Part shown: positions 13,533-27,300 of the stretch, in pieces
Numbering within the stretch: position 1 is the stretch's first letter
Layout of the letters: each line of letters begins with the position of its first letter
DNA from: Mytilus edulis
Taxonomy: Eukaryota > Mollusca > Bivalvia > Mytilida > Mytilidae
Length of the DNA: 64,000 bases
NCBI RefSeq assembly: GCF_963676685.1
Contig: NC_092356.1
Coordinates: forward strand, 47,021,601-47,085,600
Reading direction: 5' to 3'
Position numbers and translations under genes: made by a program
The notes under the pieces: generated by a model
Seen by the model: the letters and a program-made list of their open reading frames with translations, nothing else
Told to the model about the DNA's origin: nothing
Databases searched by the model: none

Positions 13533-14596
13533 GGCTGTTGCTATTTGTACGGCTAGCCGGACGAATAGTACCAGGACTATTTGTCCGGCCAATACATGCG
13601 CATGTCACTATTTGTGTGTGCGTGTAATATTATCTTTAGCAGCACCAGGGGGTAGCAAATGTTTGTAATCTTTATTGTTAGGTCCCCATCTTGTTACTGG
13701 TAATTAAAATAGTTGTTTTCTTTATACTAGTGTATAGTCCAATGTGGATAATGGTAATTAGAAAAAAAAATCATATATATTTCCAATTTAAGAAGAGAGA
13801 AGAAATTACTTGTAATACAACTCGGGTTGTGTTTGATTCATGCATTTTAAGTTAACATAAATGACTTTGTCTAGCTAAAAAAGGTTGTCTGTAGCGGTCA
13901 AAGAGAATTGTAGACACCTTGACATAAAGTTATCCATATTTTGAGTGAGAGGTTGGAGATTTTTCTATAATCCTCCCCCCATGAAATAAGAAAACAGCAC
14001 TATTAAAATCTTATTCAGAAATTCCAGGTGGGATTTTATTTAATTTACGGTGGGGTCGAGTGACACGGTGTACTCCTTTTTCCCAAATTCCTCTTTTCTT
14101 TTTTACCAGATCACACCTTTGTTGTCCCCCAAATTTCATTACCCCACTTTTTATAATTCTATATCCAACTTCCCCACTTTTGGTAACCCCATCCCACTAT
14201 ATCCAATTTCGATACTTGCAAGATTTATTTGCCAAATACAAACAAATTTAATTAGTTAGACATGCAATTGAAAAGGGGTTTCTCAACTACTCTTGCATTG
14301 AAAATCTTTTCCAACATTTATACAGCTGTAGCAAGTATTGTATCATTCTTTGAAGTTCATTCTATAGTATTCCTTTTAAAATTCCTAAAACGTCAAAATA
14401 TATCACAAATATTGATATCGCCGTTTTCAGCCATGATCATAAAATTGAAAATTGAAAATTGATTACACGCGACCTCCTGGTGCTACAGAAGATAATATTA
14501 CACGCACTTCCGAACGCACATGACATGCGCATTGCAATGGCCGGAAACCTAGCTCTGGCACTATTCGTCCGGCTAGCCGAACAAATAGCCACTCCG
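13533..14596. mobile_element. Non-autonomous DNA transposon with ~120-bp inverted repeats and 9-bp target duplication (Mutator-like)
   Basis: The left arm (13533 to about 13655) and right arm (about 14463 to 14596) are inverted copies of each other. Both carry CTATTTG, then CGGCTAGCCGGACGAATAG, CATGCGCATGTCA, GTGCGTGTAATATTATCTT and GCACCAGG in the same order when read inward. Both ends are flanked by the identical 9-mer TATTTTGTC (13524-13532 and 14597-14605). The interior of about 800 bp is AT/C-rich with no transposase. Long inverted repeats with a 9-bp duplication are the hallmark of Mutator-like elements; the class assignment rests on that alone. Confidence 0.8.
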
Positions 14597-14723
14597 TATT
14601 TTGTCTTTTATCACTAAACCAGATATTCCTTAATTGTGTAACCAAATAAGTACCTATCATGCTTATATAATGCGATTACTAGAAAAATAAATCACAGAGT
14701 AAAATCTTGTTTCTTCTTATTTC

Positions 14724-15094
14724 TTAAGGATGAACTAAGGTGAGGTTTTCGAATGTAAGTCAGACGTTGAGACTCCTTGGCTTTTACCCAATAACACCCA
14801 TTTCTCATTTCATATACGACTTTATCGCTCATAAAAGGTATTTGCTAAAATGTATGCAGATTCTTGAATTTTCCCCCTTTAATTTGAGACTCAAATATTG
14901 AATACCAATGCAAATATAAGATATAAGTCTGAGTCAGCCTTTTCCCGCCATATTTTAAATCAAATATCTCGAAAAGGAGCTTCATGACTAATCAATATTT
15001 TTAGCTTATTTTGTTCCTTAACTAATGTTCTTCCGACTTACAGTTTCAATTTTAGATTCTTGATTTTTTCAATTTCACCTAAGTACATCCTTAA
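14724..15094. mobile_element. TTAA-flanked miniature inverted-repeat element
   Basis: TTAA at 14724-14727 and 15091-15094 brackets 363 bp. The left end reads GGATGAACTAAGGTGA and the right end, read inward, GGATGTACTTAGGTGA. TTAA duplication is typical of piggyBac-type elements. There is no coding capacity. It lies 0.3 kb beyond the stop codon of the PARP14-like gene. Confidence 0.65.
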
Positions 15095-15387
15095 ATGGCA
15101 AAACATCTACCTCTTTAATCTTATGTTGACAATGACATTAACATAAAATCAAACATCAAAACATCATAACTTCCCGTCGCTTTTCATTGGTCATAGATCG
15201 GGTATAGTCCCTTAAAGACACATTTAGAAAAAAAACCCAGCAAATGCTCTACAGTATTGTATCACAGTTGACATTTTTTCAGGGATTACCACCATGTTTG
15301 AATGTGAGTGTAGTAAAATCTCTTTAACTACATTTTTCACAACATGACTTGCTTAAGATTACCCACTATGATGAAATATGATTGTAA

Positions 15388-18300
15388 TCAAACCTCTTTC
15401 ACTGCCTCGGATAACACCTTTTTAATTTCCCCCTCTATTGTCATTGGTAAGGTATTTTCATCCCTAGCAACAGCTGAGATTACAATCGTCGAGTGTTGAG
15501 GAACATCATAATGGCACACTTGCCTAAATCTTGGTTTCACTTCTCCACCTTATAAATATAACAATTGACTTTAAAAAAAAAACATTTCATGCATTTACAT
15601 CTTAAAATTGCATACATATACATGTATGCTCTATCGGTATGGTGGTTGCAAATACAAAATGGACGACGTTTGATGTTCTTACACAGTACATGTTATCCCT
15701 TTCTGGACAATATATAAACATTTGAATTTTTTCCTGAAACGTCGAATACTATTGTAAAATAGTGTTGCAAACATCCCCTTCCATTCACTGTTATTAGTTT
15801 CGCAGTTATAATGGAAAAACTGAGGTTGAAACTAAACTAATTATACAAGACAGTCAAACAAAAATGTTCCAGCAATATATGCAACGCTTCCCATTTATAT
15901 GTCTAATAATGATAGCGAGCTATGTTACATGCTGTTCTGTGAACATCTCGATTCAGAGGTCGAATATAAAATATTTAAGCAAAATTTTAAAATACTTACC
16001 AAATAAAGAAAATCGTTTAGTCACTTCTTTATTTCCTTCATTTTCCACTAACAGTGTGTCGTATGCAGATCTTTTAAGAATGACCAATTGGATGTATTGT
16101 AAATAGCGACATCTATCGCCTTCACAAGCAGTGTCCCTGATCAGTCTTGCTTGCCTCATATATGACAAAGAATCTAGGAGTAAAACGTACAGAAAAAAGG
16201 TTAGACTTTATTCACGCAAAGAAACACTTTTTAAAGATTTTTTATTTTGAATATAATTTTCCTTTGAAAAATGCTTTGTTAATGGAATATTAAGACAACA
16301 GAGTTGCCGTCGAATTTTGAGTTCACAAGCAATTTAAGTATTACAAGTCAAAGTGTAATCATGCGATAACTTTGTTCCCATTGAAGCCTTGGTGTAACAT
16401 GTCATTCACAATACGAATTTCACTGTTCAAAATATGTATAAAGCGCATGATAACCTCAATCTACTATTGTTAAACTTAGTGTGCTATTGAAATATGGACT
16501 TCTCACTATTAGTTCATTTTATCATAGCAAATTCATTATTACGTTTTTGGAACCACAACACATTATGAATGTTATATTCTGTTGATCTGATAAAGGGAAA
16601 ACATTAAAGGAATATATTTTGATTATTAAGAACACGTATATTTTCGCTAATCTGCCCGATTTAACAGTCATGTTTTACCTATTTCGTCCATCAGCCTTAT
16701 AGCAAGGGATGATAATCTTTCAAAGACTGTCATATCTAGTGCCTTCTTCACTGCTTTCCTGAAATGGTTCTCGCTGCCATCAGAAAATAACCTGAACCGC
16801 TTTACACGACATTCAGTATAACTATTTCTTCTGTTATCAGGAACTAATGACCCAAGATTTTCTGAAAATAAAACAAATACATCAAACACATTGATAGATC
16901 TTGCATCTTTGGTTTGAATTTTTGTTGATTTAATTCAGTCTGGAGAGTCGCTTTTTGTGCTTTGATTTCTACACATAAACTATAATGTGACTAATTTTTC
17001 TATCATAGTGTTTCTTTTCCATACACTTACATTAATGTTAGCTCATCATTGTATAACATTTCAAAACTTCATTTTCAAAGTAATGCTCGTATATATTTAC
17101 CTCTGCTTGCATTACATATTTCCACACAACATTCACAATTGTGGAATCGCATTTCAGACAAAGGCATCAATGAAATGATAACAGTTTTACATCTGGCTTC
17201 AAAGATAAACTTTGGCGGCTCAACAGGCTCTATGAATAAACAGATGTGTCGTGTAAATTCGACAATGAACAATATACAATATTTATTAGCACTAACACAT
17301 TGATATTAAATGGTCCTAACATATTTATTTTAAATTGAAATGACAAACTAACAATAATAAGATTAAAGTGACAGCTAGTGGTAATAACACAAAACAAGAA
17401 TGTGTCCATAGTACACGGATGCCCCACTCGCACTATCATTTTCCATGTTCAGTGGACAGTGAAATTCGGGTAAAAACTCTAATTTGGCATTAAAATTAGA
17501 AAGATCATATCATAGGGAACATGTGTACTAAGTTTGAAGTCGATTGGACTTCAACTTCATCAAAAACTACCTTGACCAAAAACTTTAACCTGGAGCGGGA
17601 CAGACGGACAAACAGACAGACGGACGGACGGACGAACGGACGCACAGACCAGAAAACATAATGCCCCTCTACTATCGTAGGTGGGGCATAAAAAAAAAAA
17701 AAAAAAAAAATGACAGAGAGATTTACAGTTTTTGTTGGAGTTCGTGTTGTTTAGTCTTTTTTGTCTATGTTGTGTTTTGAGGACTACATGTATTGTTTGT
17801 ATGTTTTTTTTTTTTTAACAATAACTAATTATACTATTTCGCGCACATATGATGCATTTGTAGTAATGTTGATTCATTTTTTTTTCAATACGAGATTTTT
17901 TTCTTATTAATATGATACATATAGATAGGAGATTACATTCATCTACTTTTTACGATATCAATTCGAGCTATGTTCAAATGCTGTCTACAAAGGCATTATC
18001 ATATCTACTGACTATTATCCAATTTATTTAATAGTTTTAATGTACACGTTATATAGCTTCAACACTAAATTTGTCTGATAAAATAAATATAAATGAACAT
18101 ATTTATTTACCAATATCCTATTGTGCCATAGTTGTATATTATCATTTTAAGAAACTGTATACGACTTGAATGTAGTTACCTTGAGCAATTAATTCTGTTT
18201 TATCTGGTACAATTAAATAGTCTTCAAACATCTGAAAAATGAAAAAAATAAATAATTCTAATTAATAAAATTGAGAATGGAAATGGGGAATGTGTCAAAG

Positions 18301-21300
18301 AGACAACAACCCGACCATAGAGAAGACAACAGCAGAAGGTCACCAACAGGTCTTCAATGCAGCGAGAAATTCCCGCACCCGGAGGCGTCCTTCAGCTGGC
18401 CCCTAAACAAATATATATACTAGTTCAGTGATAATGAACGCCAAGGGCGCAAGTTCCATATCAGGAAAGTCGCCTCCCAAAATATCAATATAATAATAAT
18501 GAACGCCATACTAAACTCCAAATTGTACACAAGAAACTAAAATTAAAAATAATAAAAAAAATAATTAAGTCTACAAAGATTTTTTTGTATGTACATATGT
18601 GTGTTTGGTTATTCTTCGTTGGCTAGAGGAGGTAAAGGGGGAGGATCGGAGTCCACAAAACATATGATACCTGTATCGTGTTTACCCCTCTCCGAGGTCA
18701 GGATCAATAGCCTTTGTTAGTCTGGGTTTTAATTCATTCATATTTTTCGGAGTTATATAAGGCGTTCATTTGTTTATTGTCTGACATAATGCTTATATGA
18801 TTGCTTCATTATGAAACATTTTGTATAACAAAAATGAAAATTTTCAGGTTATTACAAATCGTCAAATATGCTATTTTATACACGTAACCTTAAACTAGCT
18901 TAAGATACGGAAACTATGATTTTTGTCAAAACGTAACACAAAGAACATCTGATTTAAAATGAAAAAGGAAATCAGAACAACCAAAATACACACTAACATG
19001 TTTAACCCCGCCACATTCTGTATTAATGTGACTGTCCCAAGTCAGGAACCTGTAATATATAGGTTGTCGTTTGCTTTTTATGTTACATGTTTGTTTTTCG
19101 TTCATTTTTTGTACATAAATTAGGTTGTTAGTATTCTCGTTTGAATTGTTTTACATTATTGTCATTTCGGGGCCTTTTATAGGTGAATATGCGGTATGGG
19201 CTTTGCTCATTGTCGAAGGCCGTACGGTGAATTATAGTTGTTAATTTCTGTATCATTTGGTCTCTTGTGGTGAGTTGTCTCATTGGCAAATATACCACAT
19301 CTTCTTTTTTATATGAAGGATCATTTAGAGTTAATGGTTCATGTCTGATTGTTCCTTTGTAGATTTACAACACCTTTACACTTGTGACAATCGGATCATG
19401 TGATCATATATCTGTTATACAAACAAGCAAGAAAATACACGTTTGAACCGATCAAATATATCAGCAAAGCTTGGGAACTCGAGCTTGCAAAAAAAGAACC
19501 TGCAAATGATAACAGATACTTTTCATTGAGCTAAAAGTAAAACCAGCATAATGAATTTAACGATCAAACTTCATATTCATACACCAGCTCACCTGAATTG
19601 ATTTTGTATTGTCTGGAAATAATACAACCTGAACTACTTCGAGACTGGTATCATGACACATTCTCCCGAACTTTCTTATTGTATCAACCATTGCATGACA
19701 TACACCCTTCCAAGGATAGTGCAAGGTTCCAGTACCAAGAACCGGAAAAGCTATTGTTTTGTACTTTGAGTTTGAAGCTAATGTCAGGCAATCAAAAACT
19801 GCTTTTGCTAGTATCTGAAAAATGTGAATGAGAGTTTTTTAATTTGAATTTAAATGTCACATGCTGGTTTCTTTCTTTTATTAAAGAGTTTTTCCCAATC
19901 AAACTTAAATTTTCATAATTTGACCACACTCGTATATATTAAATCAACCCAATAGGAAACATTATTGCAGTGTTATTAATGAAATTGTTTATTGTATTTT
20001 TAAAACTATAAATGAAATTGTTTGTATTTATTATTAATAGATTTCACCTGTAATGAAAAATTTGCATTTTTTGTCCAGGGAGGAACTGCAAAGTGGTAAA
20101 TAGCTTTGCATTGTAATTTTCCAGGTGTAGTTTGTACAATCTCTCCGTAATCAACACCAGTAGGGTGCTGCCGTCTACAGTCAGACATAATTTCCTCTCC
20201 GCCCTCCTGTAGCATGTATATAGATACAGCACCTCTTGTTAGGTCGAGGTCTCTTCCTACACTGTTTACAAGAACATCGGTCTGAAATGGAATGCATTTA
20301 CGTTTAAACGATAAGTGTAATTTAAACCAAAAATGTACTTACAATTCTAATACATGTAACTGTTGAGAATAGACCAAAAAGGCACCATTATTTTCTAAAA
20401 TTGTATTTTTATTTTGCTTTTTTTGATACACCAACAATTTCTGAAGATAAAAATAAGACTTTGTAAATTGGCTCGGTCAACGCGGTTTTCTGGATTTACA
20501 TTCATCTTGAAAGACTCAGCTAAACAAAATGAAAGTCATGGATCTATAAACAAGATATATAGTTGAATACTTACGGAGCTCTTAGACCAAAAAGGGAACA
20601 AAAGTTAATAACCAATGCTTTCAATGGTAAAACTTTTATAGCTGACTATGCGGTATGGGCTTTGTTCATTGTTGAAGGCCGTACAGTGACCTATAATTTT
20701 TAATTTCTGTGTCAGTTTAGTGGAGAGTTGTCTCATTGGCATCATACCGCATCTTTTCTTTTATATTAACTTCTAGAGTTTTCAATTAAACCAATTTTCT
20801 TATTTTATATTAAAAGAGCTAGAGCCTTAGGATAGTTTCTTAACAATTCAAAATATATGGAGAATTTAAGATAAAACTGTAAAAATCATTTTAAACCCAC
20901 GAGTTTATACTAAAATTGTAAATGAAAGTTATAAAAATGCATGGCTTAGTGCATTTTTAACTATATTAAGCACACCGTTGTCGAATGAAATAAATGTGTG
21001 AATGGAAATAGGGAATGTGCCAAAGAGACAACAACCCGACCAGAGTACTATCACTACAGTCAATAAACAATGTCTTTTCGTAACAATCGTAAGATAAGAT
21101 TCCTTAATGCCAACCAGTAAATGTATAAATAAACATTGATTTAATAGTGTATGATTATTTGAATTAGTTCATTTGTGTTTATCCTATTCTTAAAGCTACA
21201 TGTAGTATTATAATTGCTCTGATACAGTACTGCATGTTGTAAAAAATGTAGGTAAACGGTCTTTAAGTTAGTTCTTTCATTGGGAAAGACTGGTCACGAT

Positions 21301-24300
21301 AATATTAAATGTTAGAAACCAAAGATGGAGGTTATAGCTTGATTTGTTTTATTATTCAACTAAGCTTGGTTCTTCAAGAATTCTAATGTTTTGCAGTATT
21401 TTTATTCTAGTAAGAACTATTTTACTTACTTTTTGTTTTTCTATGTTTCCTTGTACCAGTTCGATTTTCAATGAAGTTACTGCAGCTGAACAATAAAGAA
21501 AAAATAATTTTTGTCATTTGTTTTTTTTTTTTTTTTTTTTTTACTCATTTATTTGTTTATTTGTTTTTTCTTATCATTTAGCATAATTTTTTTTTCTTAT
21601 CAATCTATATTGAGTTTTTTTCCTTCTACATTTTATTCAACTGTGAACATGTATTAGTATTATTTTTTAAATGTTAGAAGAATACAGACAAACGACGGAC
21701 GCAAAGTAACATCATAAGCGAACATGACTTCTTGAGCAAATTTAGCTAAACAGCGTGTTGCTACATACGGACTAAAGGTGCAAAGTGACAAAGTCGTTAA
21801 AAGCAAAATTAAAATAAAACCCTTCTACCATTTATTTTCAAACATAAATCATCATAAAAAGTAGCATAAGTTATATCATATATTTGAAACAAAAGTAAAG
21901 CCTAATAGATCAAATAGCCTATTTGTTTGCATAAGACAAAGAAGCATGACATCTGGAATTACACAATAAGCCAGATCAATCTTTTGCAATTACATTTGTC
22001 TGACTTACAGCCATCTCGACAGCTGCAGTAAACATGGCCTTTGTCACCACTTGAAGAAAGCAATTGTACTGCTTTCAAGACATTAACCTCAGTGTGCTCT
22101 GGTATGTCTAACATTGTCTCTAAATCTTTTCGATTAGATTTGACTTTTTTAACCAATCATGATTACAATTTTTTCCCCTATTTTGTATTTATTTTCGGCA
22201 ATATTCAGCACAACTTCTTTGATATTTCTACAGTCCATAGGACCTCTGTCTACTCTTTGCATTGGTATTATGACATTGTCGTCTCAAATTTCCAAATCTT
22301 TTAATCATCTTTTAGATTTTGCTGTTTTAATCAAAGGGTAAAGTTCATCAACAGTACCATTATACATGATTTCGTCTCGTTTCCATTTTTACACTTTAGT
22401 TTTGACTTTTTTGAAGTTTTGCTCATATATTGGTTGTACAAAAGGTACAAACATGTTGAAAGTTCATACCTTTAGGTTTTAGTCATCAATTGTTTCTTTA
22501 AAGGAATACGATTTGTTGAGAACATCAAATGGGCCAGATAGAATAATGATTTGCACAAGTTATCTTTTTCTCAGTGGAAATTGTACGAGTAATTACTTGT
22601 ACAACTTTATTTGTACAAGGAATAACTTGCATGATGGCATCATACAAGTAATAACTCTTAAAAAGTTTTTGTACAAGTTATAACCTGTACAAAATAATAA
22701 CATGTACACGACATATACAGTTTTAAATGATTGATTGATTGTTTGTTGGTGTTTTAACGCCACTTGTAAGCGCATTTTTGGGCTATTTCGTTGCGGCCAG
22801 CTTTTTATTGGTGGCGGAGGCCGGAAAACACCACAGTTGTGAACTGATAAAAGCAATCCAATCAATATTTGTTTAGTTTTCATTCTTATTTTATTATTAT
22901 AACGATAACAAAATTATTTGAACCAGCTACAATACTTTTATTTTAACTTAAACGTTAAGTTTCTTGTGTTCTGGTCGTGGTTTTTTTGGTTTAAAAACGC
23001 TTTTAAATGTTTTGAAATCGGACGCACATCTTTCTGAAATGTTGCTAAATTAGAAAAAAATCACACCGTGTTTTTGAATAACTCAATCGAAAAAGGAGGA
23101 ATATGATAAAATATTTAAACAAATATAAGACCCGAAAACAACAGAAGATGCTTTCATATACAGAACGGTGACCAATATACTAATATTGAATTCTAATGTT
23201 GTCAGGTTTTGAACACTGCTGAATATCCCATTGTTTTTTTTTAATTTGTTTTAATAAAAGAGGGACGAAAGATACCAAAGGGACAGTCAAACTCATAAAT
23301 CTAAAACTTACGAGTTACTGCTCTATTTGGATCCTCAAACATTTTCGACAAATCATAGAAGTGCAGGAAAGGTAGCCCTGCTTTGAATGTGTCCATCAGT
23401 TTTATTATCACTGTTATATTCTCATTACAGACATAAATTGTCTTTATACTGGTAGCCCTACTAACGTATGACTGTATAGATGTACAAAAGTTTTCTGCAA
23501 ATATTTCCGGATTGTCACTGATAACTTCCGAAGGGATGGCTAAAGTATATAATTGTTTTTTGTCTACTGCACTCAAAAGGTTGTCGATATTTCGCCCAAT
23601 TAATGAAGATTTGTCCTTTGTATGTTTTGATGAAGGTGTTAAAACAGAAAAGTTTGCCACCATACAATGTGGGAGTCCGTTTGTTTCTTTGCTCATGGAA
23701 ACAGCTATAAAAGTTAGAAAATCATAGATTACAAAAGTATAAAAAAAGTTGTATTAATATCGAATTTGCAAGCTGCCAACACGACATGTATACACAAGAA
23801 ATTCCAGTACATCGACAAGCCTCTATAAGACGTACTCGACTTATCGAGAATTCGATACACCTGAATGCGACTTATCAGGTGTAAATATGCATTGATCAAC
23901 CGGGAATTCTCCTGAGACCGAGTAATTACTTCGACTCATCCGGGAATCTATACAACCGGTCTCGACACAACCGAGTTCGACCCAACGGGGTTCGACTGTA
24001 TCATTATACTAACCTTGATCTGCTGACTGCGAACATATAATATGTTTGTTTGATTGACATATCACATCAGCAGGTACTTGTTCAGCAGATCCATGGTAAA
24101 GAACAACAAGAAAATCTTTCATCGGATGGAACCATTGTGCAAACTGCTGCCTCTTTATCTCGATACCCTCAATTGATAGAGTACACTTTAATTCACTCTC
24201 TAACCTTCTCGTAGCGTCCTGTAGTTTTGTTTTAAGTCTGGTCGGATTATCAGATTTCACAATCCATTTCATTCTGCGTTGGTTTCCAACGTCGCAAGTG

Positions 24301-27300
24301 TGGTCGTAAGGTGGATCTTTTAACTTTTCATAATCATTGCTGACTTGCATGTTTGCGGTTGAAGAATACAACTGACTTGGTTCCTTTGTCGCATGGACAC
24401 CTGTAAATGATCTGCGGGGTATACACATGATAAAACAGAATGAGGCACAACGCTTATTTATTTTATAATTTATTTCATTTAAGTAATAGTTATCAAAGGT
24501 ACAAGGGTTATAATTTAATACGCCAGACGCGCGTTTCGTCTACAAAAGACTCATCAGTGACGCTCAGATCAAAATAGTTTTAAAGCCAATTTGAAACAAG
24601 TACAAAGTTGAAAATTAAAAAGTCAATGTATTCATGTATGTCTTTATCATTATGCACCACTATTAAAAAAAGGAAAGACAACACTTTATAAATTGAATTC
24701 GTATGAAGTGCTTTCTGAATCTACCTCCATCAGGAATAATCAAATGCGATTTGTAAAAGCTTTTATGACCAAAACGAGCATACAATTATAGCTTAATTCG
24801 TCTGTATTGTTATCAGTTTCTTTATGCATTTTTTTTCATTCTAAAAAAATGTCAGTACATAATCTTTGCCTAGTATTTGCGACAACACGGATTTTAGACC
24901 TTTGTATTCAATGTCATGAAGCTTTCATATAACATGTTAAAAAATTGCTAAGTTTTCTCTTGCTATGTGATTAATAATAGTTAAATGTAAATTATTGCCA
25001 ATATATACTAAAAATATCATCAGAACTTTCATATCTATTTTTATAATTGATTAAAAGCGATTATTAATGTACCAATTCAGGAATATGACAGTTATTTTCC
25101 ATTTGTTGATGTATTCCAAATTTTCGTTTTGTCATTTGATAAAGGACTTTTGTTTTAAATTTTTCTTGCAGTTCAGTATTTGTTCTCTCTCAAATTGTAC
25201 TGATTTAAACGAACCTGACATGTCTACATATTCCTCATTCTGCAATTGTAAAGTTGGAGAAATCTGTTGAAAGTGAGAACCTCTGTAATGCCTCTCCTCA
25301 GCCAACCACAGTTTTAGTATAATCGACTTAGTGGCAGCTACAAAAGTGCATTCTGGAAACTGTTCATATACCAAATACTTGCTTTCATTTTCTCTCACTA
25401 CCGTGGTAAACTCATGACTACTGGTAAATAGCGGAATATTTTCATAAGGTGTTGTATTTGTAAAAGCTGTGCTTACAAAATTTTCTTTCACGACAGCTGT
25501 TATCGAGGTTTGGATGAGTGAAGTATTACTAAAAACCCAAAGATGATTATTGGTGATGAAAAATTCTGCTTTAATTCTCTTGGGCAATGCTGTTTTAAGT
25601 AAGTCCATCGACATGTCACATTTCAAGAGTTTTAAAATAAATGGATCAAGCTGAATCGCGACCGAAAGTGAATTATTACTTGCTATCCGTTCGATAGCTG
25701 AAACAGCTTCAGTGATAACTGTTTTTCTGGACAAAAAACCAACTAAATGGATTACATCATGCCCTTGAAAGAAACCTACGGTTGAATCCTTTATATATTC
25801 ATTGAAAAATTCAAACAACAGTTTAGAGACTAATTTTATTGGCAAACTGAATAGAACCAGTTTGTCGCCCTCGTCATTCCATTTCGATTCAATTTCACTG
25901 AAAGCATATTTCAAAGATTGAGTTTTTAACTTCACGTTTATCATTTCGTTTTGGTTACATGATAACGTGAGACATTTCAACATCTCAGATTTTGCAAATG
26001 CTTGTTCTAGCAGCTTTTTATGATATTTTACAAGGAACTGCATTTTGACGGGAGACAACGATGAAGACAACTTGTTTTGCTCAATAACTTCCCCGTTATC
26101 AATGGCCAAAACTGTTTTAGTCCAAGCTAACTGCCATGGTAATATGACACTGTTGTCAGTAGATATAGGCAAATGTGTTCCTGCAATTATGAATCTGACA
26201 TAAGTAAACAATAACTGCAATTGTTTTTATCCACGCTCATTGGACTCTGGTTATGAGCCGTCTCATTGGCAATTACACCACATCTTAATTCACTATTCAC
26301 ATTGGGATTGAGTGCGAATTTGAAAAACAGGTGACGCACGCATATCTGTAGACATTTATCCTTTTGATGAAACCAGTTTTGTTCCAAATATAAAATACCG
26401 AAACCGTTATTTGTATACAACATTTCACGAAATCGCTATAACTAATCATTCGTTCATGTTAATTAGTCGACAATCGTATTTATCAATGCATGCAAAAACG
26501 CACCTTTTACTTTCTTGAAAACTTTTGAATGTTGTGAATGGGAAGATTGAAGCAAGTTATTTGTCTGAATGTAACAGTTTTAAGAGATTAGTCCTAATAT
26601 TGGTATAAATGATTACTGATAGAAAAGGCAAGTAGGTGACTCGTGTATGATTTTGGTATATTTGTATATAGACTAGGGAACTTGATGTGAACGTGCAACT
26701 GAATATAGGAAATAAATAAAGCCCAGAACATAAAATGTAAACAATATTATATACTCAGTGGCAAGCTGTATATTTCCAAATCCTTGGAAAACTGACGTAG
26801 TTAACTCAATTTTCAAAGGTCATACTTTACAGTAAGTTGATACAATGGCTTTGCGCAGACAGATACTATACACAGATTTAACATGTTCAGGAGAATTCAG
26901 ATATATATTTACCTATTCAATTGAATAGGTATGCGACAGTTAACTAGATAATTAAGAGTAAAAGTATTATGACGCTGTTCAGTAGACATGGATTTAGCGA
27001 ACACATACCCATGTCACAAAATAGATTACTGTTGTAACATGTTTGATAATTTGAAGACTATATTGGAAACAGTTGGCAGTAACAGCAGAAATGTTCTCGA
27101 TAGGTCCTTCGATCTTATCGTTTACATCCTTTGTAGTTATATAAAATAATTTGAACTTTTCTGTTACAGTATCATTTTAATTCGTGTGCTGTTTATAATG
27201 GAAACATAATGACTTATTGACACCCAAACATGTAGAGTAAAGACGAAGATAACAACATAATATATAAGTAATACAAATCAAAAACTTATAAAGTATGCAA

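Noticed and set aside
13426-13608. Minus-strand frame, and a similar one at 14463-14660
   Set aside because: They are translations of the inverted arms of the transposon at 13533-14596.
20006-20232. Second overlapping minus-strand frame at the macro exon
   Set aside because: It is a shadow of the frame that carries EGGEEIMSDCRRQ and splices in phase to neighbouring macro exons.
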